In this document: in pieces, positions 1 to 4,885 of the stretch | Layout of the letters: every line of letters begins with the position of its first letter | Position numbering within the stretch: the stretch's first letter is position 1 | Assembly (NCBI GenBank): GCA_013139345.1 | Contig: WTAY01000230.1 | Coordinates: forward strand, 1 to 6,868 | Origin: Methylophaga sp. | GTDB taxonomy: Bacteria > Pseudomonadota > Gammaproteobacteria > Nitrosococcales > Methylophagaceae | Length of the DNA stretch: 6,868 nucleotides | Direction: 5' to 3' | The notes under the pieces: generated by a model | The model's database searches: none | What the model saw: only the letters and a program-made list of their open reading frames with translations | Told to the model about the DNA's origin: nothing | Position numbers and translations under genes: made by a program

Positions 1-68
1 CCTTCAATAACGGATTCACAACCACCACAGCTCATCCCTTTAATATTAATCTGTGTGCTTTTTGACAT
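1..68 (-). CDS. Heavy-metal-associated (HMA) domain protein, N-terminal fragment; copper chaperone or copper ATPase start
   Basis: Only the first 22 codons are inside the window; the gene continues past base 1. The visible peptide begins MSKSTQINIKGMSCGGCESV. GMSCGGC (residues 11-17) is the GMxCxxC metal-binding loop of HMA domains, in which the two cysteines bind Cu(I). The start is ATG at 66-68 with a strong Shine-Dalgarno AAGGAG six bases upstream (reading on the minus strand). The loop lies right at the N-terminus, which fits a small CopZ/Atx1-like cytoplasmic chaperone. A P-type copper ATPase with an N-terminal HMA domain is equally possible, because length and any membrane segments are out of view. 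It follows the multicopper oxidase gene on the same strand with an 82-base gap, so the pair is probably a copper-tolerance unit: chaperone or pump in the cytoplasm, oxidase in the periplasm. Confidence 0.8.
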   Translation of the reverse strand, partial: MSKSTQINIKGMSCGGCESVIE

Positions 69-97
69 TCTCGCTCCTTGTTTGGTATTTCATTATT

Positions 98-122
98 GAT
101 CGCTTATCAAGGACAAGCGACC
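98..122 (-). other. Inverted repeat in the gap between the multicopper oxidase and HMA genes
   Basis: GATCGCTT (98-105) and AAGCGACC (115-122) form an 8-pair stem with one G-T wobble and a 9-base loop. No T-run follows on either strand, so it does not look like a standard intrinsic terminator. It could be a processing or stabilising hairpin in a shared transcript, or an operator for the HMA gene. I see no convincing -35/-10 pair here. Confidence 0.35.
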
Positions 123-150
123 GACAAAGTATTATTAACGTATACTTTTG

Positions 151-1737
151 TTACTTCACTAAAAGATCACGCATCATCCCCATATCTTCATGCTCTAAGT
201 TATGGCAGTGATACATAAATAGGCCGGTAAAGTCATTAAATGGCTTTAAAATAGTTACTTTCTCACCAGGCATAACTAAAACGGTATCTTTCCAGCCCTT
301 ATCTAAAAATCCTTCAGCAATTGAAGTGTAGCCTTTTCCGGATTTATTTCTAACTTCCCGTTTAACAACTTGAAATTGCTCGCCATGTAAATGCATAGGA
401 TGCGGCATTCCCATTCCTCCCATTCCTCCCATTCCACGATGAAAGCCATTATCAAACTCCATTAACTGCAAGGTATTAACAGGAATAATCTCATCCTCTC
501 GAATATCATTCATTTTATAAGAGCGACCATTTAACAAGGCAGACATATGACGCATAGATAAAGTAATACGCCTTGGTGATTCAGGGTTAACAGCATCAGA
601 TAAGCGTAAAGGCGTTATTTTGCTCAATCGCTTCGGTAAGACATTATGGCTGGATACTTTTTTACTAACTCGTACCTTAAGCACAGTAAAATCTTTTCCA
701 GCATGAGACTGCCCTCCTCCCATACCACCCATCATACCGCCACGACCGCCACCCATTCCTCCCATACCACCCGAAGAAAACTCTAAACTACGTAAGGTCA
801 ACTCAGTGCCAACATTCTTATTACTAAAATCAACCCATATTTCTCGTCGTTCTGCGGGTGCCAAGGTTAAATAAGGAAGTGTTTCAGCCTTTTCCAAAAG
901 CCCGCCATCTGTAGCAATGACCTTAATCGGTGTACCATCATCCCAAGCCAATTTATAAATGCGCGAGTTAGAGCCATTTAATAAACGCATACGATAAGCA
1001 CGCGTTGCAACAGGCAATTCAAATTCAGGTGTACCATTAACCAGAATTTGATCTCCTAAAAAACCATGCATCTTCATCATCATTCCGCCACCATATTTAA
1101 GCTGGTTTTGTCGGTCGAAATTACGATCTTGAATAACCAATGGCACATCAAATTCACCACTCGGCAGCTTAAGTGCTTGCTCTTCATCATCACTAACAAT
1201 AAAAAATCCTGCTAACCCTGAGTAAACATGTCTAGCAGTTAAACTATGGGTGTGCGCATGATACCAATAGGTGCCTGCTCGATTAAGTATTTCAAACTCA
1301 TAAACAAAGGTTTCCCCATTATCGATCGCATACATGGGATTACCATCCATTTTGGAAGGTACATGTAAGCCATGCCAATGCAATATCGTTGCCGAAGGTA
1401 GGTCATTTTTTAAATAAATACGAACTTTCTGGCCTTTATGTAAACGGATAGTGGGCGCAAGATAACTTTCTCCATCATTGCTAATAACACTTTTATCGCC
1501 TTTTAATACTTTTCCCGTTACTTTCCAGACGCGAGTTTCTGGTCCTTGAAAAATAGAGACATCCTTAACCTTTCCTTGCAGACTAATCTCCACATCTGGG
1601 TGAAAATCAGGTGATGCATGACTACCAACCTTCATCATTTTTGCATTCAATAGGCCAGGAAATGTAGCCAAAGCAGCTGCACTAACACCTGCAAGTTTTA
1701 ACATTTTACGACGCTGTAAATTAACTTCATTTTTCAT
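151..1737 (-). CDS. Tat-exported multicopper oxidase, CueO/CopA-like, with Met/Gly-rich segments
   Basis: 528-residue periplasmic laccase-type oxidase, likely oxidising Cu(I) (or Fe(II)) with reduction of O2 to water, for copper tolerance. The N-terminus carries a twin-arginine signal, QRRKMLKLAG (residues 9-18), with a hydrophobic stretch and a probable cleavage near NAK. All four copper motifs are present: HWHG (120-123), WYHAHTH (158-164), HPMHLHG (446-452) and HCHNLEHEDMGMM (510-522). The expected type 1 ligands H446, C511, H516 and M521 are intact, and the last motif is very close to CueO. Two Gly-Met-rich stretches (about 322-343 and 435-444) resemble the methionine-rich Cu(I)-binding regions of copper oxidases, although the GGM pattern differs from that of E. 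coli CueO. The start at 1737 is chosen because AGGAG lies 6 bases upstream; an in-frame ATG at 1758 would add seven residues but sits almost at the predicted transcription start. The exact subfamily (CueO versus PcoA/CopA type) is not certain. Confidence 0.93.
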   Translation of the reverse strand: MKNEVNLQRRKMLKLAGVSAAALATFPGLLNAKMMKVGSHASPDFHPDVEISLQGKVKDVSIFQGPETRVWKVTGKVLKGDKSVISNDGESYLAPTIRLHKGQKVRIYLKNDLPSATILHWHGLHVPSKMDGNPMYAIDNGETFVYEFEILNRAGTYWYHAHTHSLTARHVYSGLAGFFIVSDDEEQALKLPSGEFDVPLVIQDRNFDRQNQLKYGGGMMMKMHGFLGDQILVNGTPEFELPVATRAYRMRLLNGSNSRIYKLAWDDGTPIKVIATDGGLLEKAETLPYLTLAPAERREIWVDFSNKNVGTELTLRSLEFSSGGMGGMGGGRGGMMGGMGGGQSHAGKDFTVLKVRVSKKVSSHNVLPKRLSKITPLRLSDAVNPESPRRITLSMRHMSALLNGRSYKMNDIREDEIIPVNTLQLMEFDNGFHRGMGGMGGMGMPHPMHLHGEQFQVVKREVRNKSGKGYTSIAEGFLDKGWKDTVLVMPGEKVTILKPFNDFTGLFMYHCHNLEHEDMGMMRDLLVK

Positions 1738-1772
1738 AGTAAACTCCTGACCTAGCAAATAAATATAAGACT

Positions 1773-1801
1773 TTTATAATATACTTATCATTATTTGTAA
1801 A
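1773..1801 (-). promoter_or_regulatory. Sigma70-type promoter of the multicopper oxidase gene
   Basis: On the minus strand, TTTACA (-35, 1801-1796) and TATAAA (-10, 1778-1773) are separated by exactly 17 bases; each hexamer matches consensus at 5 of 6 positions. Transcription would begin near 1766, giving a leader of about 28 bases to the ATG at 1737. The 17-base spacing argues against a MerR-type CueR promoter, which normally has a 19-20 base spacer and a GC-containing dyad. The spacer contains AATAATGATAAG, which resembles part of a Fur box (see findings). Confidence 0.6.
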
Positions 1802-1845
1802 GCCATTCCTCTTTTTATTGAATAACCTACTGTTTTAGTATTAAA

Positions 1846-1851
1846 TATAAT
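1846..1851 (+). promoter_or_regulatory. Candidate -10 box (TATAAT) for the 74-codon gene
   Basis: A perfect TATAAT lies 49 bases before the ATG at 1901. No good -35 is found at 16-18 bases. An alternative pair is TTGAAT (1818-1823) with TTAAAT (1841-1846) at 17 bases. The region is very AT-rich, so a chance match is possible. If real, it diverges from the oxidase promoter, with about 50-70 bases between the two start points. Confidence 0.35.
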
Positions 1852-1900
1852 TCCTTCTTTGCCGATAACTTAATTTATATACAAAATAAGGTTTAAAGCT

Positions 1901-2125
1901 ATGATTGAAATCCCCTATATTTATATCCCCGTAGTCAGTCCTATCACCAAGCCAGCAAAAGTAATACGCTATGCCAATATCACGGATGAAGAAGAGCAAG
2001 AGCCCGAAATCAATACTGAAAGACGCAAACGACCAACGCGCCGTGCATCTAAGCGTAAGAACCAAGTCGTAAATCGTCGCGTATCTTCGGATCGACGCAA
2101 GGCTTCCTTTAGCGAAAAAGCCTAA
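1901..2125 (+). CDS. Small basic protein with Arg-Arg motifs, function unknown
   Basis: 74-residue protein that I do not recognise as a named family. The N-terminus is hydrophobic and proline-containing (MIEIPYIYIPVVSPITKP). A short acidic patch follows (DEEEQEPE, about 29-36), then a strongly basic tail with repeated Arg pairs: ERRKRPTRRASKRK (40-53), NRRVSSDRRKASF (58-70). The alternating [E/D]RRK pattern resembles short conserved hypothetical proteins of gammaproteobacteria (recollection, not a search). It has no cysteines, signal peptide or membrane helix. AAGG (1888-1891) is a modest Shine-Dalgarno site 9 bases before the ATG. A minus-strand frame overlaps it, but that frame is Phe/Tyr-rich with no family character, so this strand is preferred. 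The basic tail could bind nucleic acid, polyphosphate or membrane lipids; this is inference only. Confidence 0.62.
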   Translation: MIEIPYIYIPVVSPITKPAKVIRYANITDEEEQEPEINTERRKRPTRRASKRKNQVVNRRVSSDRRKASFSEKA

Positions 2126-2130
2126 CTTTT
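2100..2130 (+). terminator. Possible intrinsic terminator overlapping the stop codon of the 74-codon gene
   Basis: AGGCTT (2100-2105) pairs with AAGCCT (2118-2123). TTT (2108-2110) can pair with AAA (2115-2117) around an AGCG loop, leaving a CC bulge. AAC then TTTT follows. The stem includes the last codons and the T of the TAA stop. The T-run is short, so efficiency is doubtful. Confidence 0.35.
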
Positions 2131-2388
2131 AACCGCTTACATTCCAGAATAATCCGATAAATAAAGGCACAACCCTGTCAGGTACGTTTATTTACCACTT
2201 GTCATAATTATTAACAATAAAGCATGCTAGAATCTTAAATTGAGTCTAATTTAACCCTACAAAGGTTACGTTGAAGACCCCCAAAACAAACATAGATTTT
2301 AGACCTTATTAAAGTCCTGAATACATCAATAACGTTAATTTATAAGTCAGTAATAAGCCCTATTTCAACTTAACCCACGTAAATTCAA
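2126..2388 (+). promoter_or_regulatory. 263-base intergenic region upstream of the CHAD-ParA pair
   Basis: No gene is seen here. From left to right it holds four things. First, an AT-only inverted repeat TAAATAAA (2158-2165) / TTTATTTA (2187-2194) around the small palindrome CCTGTCAGG (2174-2182). Second, the block CTTGTCATAATT (2198-2209), repeated exactly upstream of the PhoU-kinase gene. Third, an extended -10, TGCTAGAAT (2225-2233), without a good -35 at normal spacing. Fourth, a leader of about 150 bases with no obvious structure. A promoter for 2389-4676 almost certainly lies here, but the exact elements are uncertain. Confidence 0.4.
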
Positions 2389-3936
2389 ATGACAGCACAC
2401 CCTTTATACTTCGAGCTGCCTGAGCATATAGCAGCGGGAAAATTTTTAAGTAAATTAAGTAAAAAAATTGATTTTCAAATCGCATCTGAACAATACGCAA
2501 TTAAAACCTTTTACGATAGCTTTGACTGGCGCCTTTACAATTCAGATATACTTTGCGAGTTAAATCAATCTAAAACAGCTTCGCATATCAGTTTAATAGA
2601 TAGAAACACGGGTGAATGTCTTGCCCTAGAAAACAAGCAAGATGTGCCTAGCTTTAGCAATCAATTTCAAGAGGGCCGACTAAAAACTAAGCTAGACTCT
2701 TTACTGGAAATGCGTGCCTTATTACCACTTTGTCACTTACCGCATCAGATCTACCAAATAAATGTCTTAAATAAAGACAAAAAAACCATCGTCCGCATTA
2801 AGCTTGAAGAATACGAAGATCTAGGTAGTCGCATTAGCTTGCAACCGCTAAAAGGTTATGAAAAAGCAGTGGCCCGAATCAGTCTACTACTAGAAAAATC
2901 TCTAGAATTAGCACTAACGCAAAATTCCATATTAAATAGCGCACTTAAATTACAAGGGCGAAAAGCAAAAGACTATAGCTCTAAATTATCTATAAAACTT
3001 GATCCAAAACTACGCGCTGACCAAGCGAGTAAAGTCATTTATCGCGACTTGCTTAAAGCAATAAAAACCAACGAAGCTGGCACCATTGCCGATACGGATA
3101 CTGAATTTTTACATGATTACCGTGTTGCAGTCAGGCGTACACGCGCAGGTTTAAGCCAAATTAAAAATGTGTTTCCTGATCCAGTAGTCGCCAAGCATGC
3201 TGAATTTTTTGCTTGGATTGGACAGATTACCGGTGCCACACGCGATTTAGATGTTTACCTGCTGAACTATAAGCAGTATAAAGCCGCATTACCTGAATCC
3301 TTACAAGACGATATAACTCCCCTCTATGCTTTCCTTAAACAAAAGCAAAAACAAGCACAAAGTGAATTAGCCAATCATCTCAAAAGCCCAAGCTACATAA
3401 AGCAACTACTAGCATGGGAGCAGTATTTAAAAGAACCTTTACCTAAAAAAGGCTGCAGCAGCACAGCAAACTTAACAGTTAAAGAATTAGCCGACCAACG
3501 TATTTGGAAAGTGTATAAACGCCTGCTTAAAGAAGCGGATGAGATTACCGAACACTCTCCAGCAGAATCATTGCATGACCTAAGAAAAACCTGTAAAAAG
3601 CTACGTTATTTAATGGAGTTTTTCCAAAGCCTTTACCCAGCGGATGAAATCAAAGCGCTAATTAAAGCCTTAAAAGGATTTCAATCGGTATTAGGCGACT
3701 TTCAAGACTATGAAGTACAAGAAAATAGCTTAAAAAAATTTAGCGAAGAAATGATGGCTAATAAAGTTGAATCTAATACCTTCTTAGCTATGGGAGTTTT
3801 AGTGCAGTATTTAGATAAAATGCGCTGTGCAGCTCGTCACGATTTTTCCAAGCAGTATGCACTATTTAAGCAGGAGCAAAATAGACTTGCCTTTAAATCT
3901 TTATTCGCACCTCAAGCTGAGGTAAAAAAATCATGA
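2389..3936 (+). CDS. CHAD domain protein with degenerate CYTH-like N-terminal domain (probable polyphosphate-binding)
   Basis: 515 residues, no signal peptide, presumably cytoplasmic. The C-terminal CHAD (conserved histidine alpha-helical) domain spans about 205-500 with both helical-repeat signatures: LHDYRVAVRRTR (241-252), TRDLDVY (284-290), SLHDLRKTCKKLRYLMEFF (394-412) and LGDFQDYEV (435-443). CHAD domains bind polyphosphate through such His/Arg/Lys surfaces (family knowledge). Residues 1-175 look like a CYTH/triphosphate-tunnel fold: FYDSFDWRLYNSDILCEL (41-58) aligns with the usual YFDT-D-L-G-LR-R strand pair. The ExExK metal/phosphate signature is absent at the N-terminus, so hydrolase activity is doubtful. 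The start is fixed by an in-frame TAA at 2380-2382; there is no clear Shine-Dalgarno. It overlaps the next gene by four bases (ATGA), so the two are translationally coupled. A role as a polyphosphate-binding scaffold is inference. Confidence 0.85.
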   Translation: MTAHPLYFELPEHIAAGKFLSKLSKKIDFQIASEQYAIKTFYDSFDWRLYNSDILCELNQSKTASHISLIDRNTGECLALENKQDVPSFSNQFQEGRLKTKLDSLLEMRALLPLCHLPHQIYQINVLNKDKKTIVRIKLEEYEDLGSRISLQPLKGYEKAVARISLLLEKSLELALTQNSILNSALKLQGRKAKDYSSKLSIKLDPKLRADQASKVIYRDLLKAIKTNEAGTIADTDTEFLHDYRVAVRRTRAGLSQIKNVFPDPVVAKHAEFFAWIGQITGATRDLDVYLLNYKQYKAALPESLQDDITPLYAFLKQKQKQAQSELANHLKSPSYIKQLLAWEQYLKEPLPKKGCSSTANLTVKELADQRIWKVYKRLLKEADEITEHSPAESLHDLRKTCKKLRYLMEFFQSLYPADEIKALIKALKGFQSVLGDFQDYEVQENSLKKFSEEMMANKVESNTFLAMGVLVQYLDKMRCAARHDFSKQYALFKQEQNRLAFKSLFAPQAEVKKS

Positions 3937-4676
3937 AAATTATTGCAACATACAATATTAAAGGCGGCGTAGGCAAAACTTCAACCGCGGTCAACTTAGC
4001 TTACCTTGCCGCGCAAAGTGGCTACCGCACACTAGTCTGGGATTTAGATCCACAAGGCGCTAGTAGTTATTATTTTAGAGTGAAGCCTAAAGTAAAAGGC
4101 GGCAGCAAAGAACTTATTGCGGGCGAGCGTGAGTTAGATGGACTTATTAAAGCCACTGACTTCGAAAACCTTGATTTACTACCCGCCGATTTTTCCTTTA
4201 GAAATTTAGATTTAGTCCTTGATGCGCGTAAAAAACCCACTCAGCGACTTAAAAAATTACTGCAACCGCTCAGCAACTCTTACGACTTTGTTTTTCTCGA
4301 TTGTCCGCCAAATATTTCCCTTTTATCGGAAGCTATTTTTGAAACATCGAATATCTTATTATCGCCGATTATTCCTACGACGTTATCACTACGCACCTTA
4401 GAGCAATTAAAGAAGTTTATAAAAGAAAATAAGCTCAAGGATTTGCAGGTCATTCCTTTTTTCTCTATGGCTGATCGCCGTAAAAATATGCATAAAGAAA
4501 TTATGGCAACATTGTCGGAAAAACACCCTGACATACTACAGACGGCTATCCCTTATGCTAGCGATATTGAGCGTATGGGCTTGGAACGCATGCCTTTAGG
4601 TGGCTATACTAATAAAAGCCGGTCTACCGAAGCCTACCAAGCACTGTGGCAGGAAATATTGATTTCTATCAATTAG
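3933..4676 (+). CDS. ParA/MinD-family ATPase without a ParB partner
   Basis: 247-residue P-loop ATPase of the ParA/MinD/Soj group. The deviant Walker A KGGVGKTS (10-17) contains the signature lysine K10 and nucleotide-binding K15. A' is DLDPQG (37-42) and Walker B is FVFLDCPP (119-126). It lacks the N-terminal DNA-binding domain of plasmid P1-type ParA and the C-terminal amphipathic helix of MinD. No ParB gene or parS-like site is visible nearby. Its start overlaps the CHAD stop (ATGA, 3933-3936), so the two products are probably made together. ParA-like orphans commonly position cargo such as carboxysomes, chemoreceptor clusters or storage granules, and the CHAD partner suggests a polyphosphate-related cargo (inference). 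The middle of the protein (about 50-110, YFRVKPKVKGGSKELIAGE onward) differs from chromosomal Soj, suggesting a distinct subfamily. Chromosome or plasmid segregation cannot be excluded. Confidence 0.88.
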   Translation: MKIIATYNIKGGVGKTSTAVNLAYLAAQSGYRTLVWDLDPQGASSYYFRVKPKVKGGSKELIAGERELDGLIKATDFENLDLLPADFSFRNLDLVLDARKKPTQRLKKLLQPLSNSYDFVFLDCPPNISLLSEAIFETSNILLSPIIPTTLSLRTLEQLKKFIKENKLKDLQVIPFFSMADRRKNMHKEIMATLSEKHPDILQTAIPYASDIERMGLERMPLGGYTNKSRSTEAYQALWQEILISIN

Positions 4677-4692
4677 GCATCGCTTTAAATCC

Positions 4693-4718
4693 CTAGGTGC
4701 GAATGAGTTCGCACCTAG
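4693..4718 (+). terminator. Perfect 11-bp hairpin after the ParA gene (terminator-like)
   Basis: CTAGGTGCGAA (4693-4703) and TTCGCACCTAG (4708-4718) are perfect complements around a TGAG loop, 17 bases after the ParA stop. The position is that of a terminator or 3'-end stabilising hairpin. No T-run follows directly; the nearest one starts about 17 bases later (ATTTTTTATT near 4736). Rho-independent termination is therefore uncertain, and the symmetric dyad could also be a protein-binding site. Confidence 0.5.
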
Positions 4719-4752
4719 CAAATAATAGTTATCCAATTTTTTATTCATGCAC

Positions 4753-4786
4753 CAGTCTTATCCTTGTCATAATTCAAAGCTAAAAT
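4753..4786 (+). promoter_or_regulatory. Candidate Pho-box promoter of the PhoU-kinase gene
   Basis: CAGTCTT (4753-4759) and TTGTCAT (4764-4770) are 7-base half-sites separated by 4 bases. They match the PhoB half-site CTGTCAT at 5 and 6 of 7 positions. Ten bases later comes TAAAAT (4781-4786), a 5/6 match to a -10 hexamer. This layout (7-4-7, then 10 bases, then -10) is the geometry of E. coli phoA-type promoters, where the Pho box replaces the -35. Transcription would start near 4793, leaving a leader of about 93 bases. The matches are imperfect and no PhoB gene is in view, so this is a hypothesis. Confidence 0.4.
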
Positions 4787-4787
4787 A

Positions 4788-4811
4788 AACAGTTAAATTA
4801 AATTTACTGTT
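4788..4811. promoter_or_regulatory. 24-base near-perfect palindrome at the predicted transcription start (operator-like)
   Basis: AACAGTTAAATT (4788-4799) followed by AAATTTACTGTT (4800-4811) is an inverted repeat matching at 10 of 12 pairs, with perfect outer arms AACAGT/ACTGTT. It begins one base after the candidate -10 (TAAAAT) and covers the predicted start point. That is a classic repressor position, but the sequence could equally form a 5' leader hairpin. The AT-rich core reduces its significance. Confidence 0.4.
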
Positions 4812-4885
4812 CATTGGTCACTTATCCGGTGATTTTTTATTTACGCAAGTCAAAGCACTTAAAAAACAGCCTCTAGGAAACTAAA

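Noticed and set aside
1738..1900. CueR-type copper operator upstream of the multicopper oxidase
   Set aside because: There is no ACCTTCC-type dyad, and the promoter spacer is 17 rather than about 19 bases.
1841..2065. Minus-strand open frame of 74 codons opposite the small basic protein gene
   Set aside because: It is antisense to a better-supported gene and Phe/Tyr/Cys-rich without family character; overlapping frames like this arise from the codon bias of the other strand.
2158..2194. Inverted repeat TAAATAAA/TTTATTTA as a terminator
   Set aside because: The stem has only A-T pairs with a 21-base loop, so it would be unstable; AT-rich DNA produces such matches by chance.
2175..2205. CTGTCAG and TTGTCAT upstream of the CHAD gene as a second Pho box
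   Set aside because: The two half-sites are 24 bases apart start to start, out of phase with the 11-base Pho-box repeat, and the in-phase position (TTATTTA) matches poorly. Only the shared 12-mer is retained as a finding.
4219..4534. Alternative short frames on both strands inside the ParA gene
   Set aside because: They lie entirely within a gene with intact Walker motifs, show no recognisable domains, and have no convincing ribosome-binding sites.
3933..4676. Plasmid partition locus, implying the window is plasmid-borne
   Set aside because: There is no ParB, replication gene or iterated centromere repeats, and the ParA is coupled to a CHAD gene instead.
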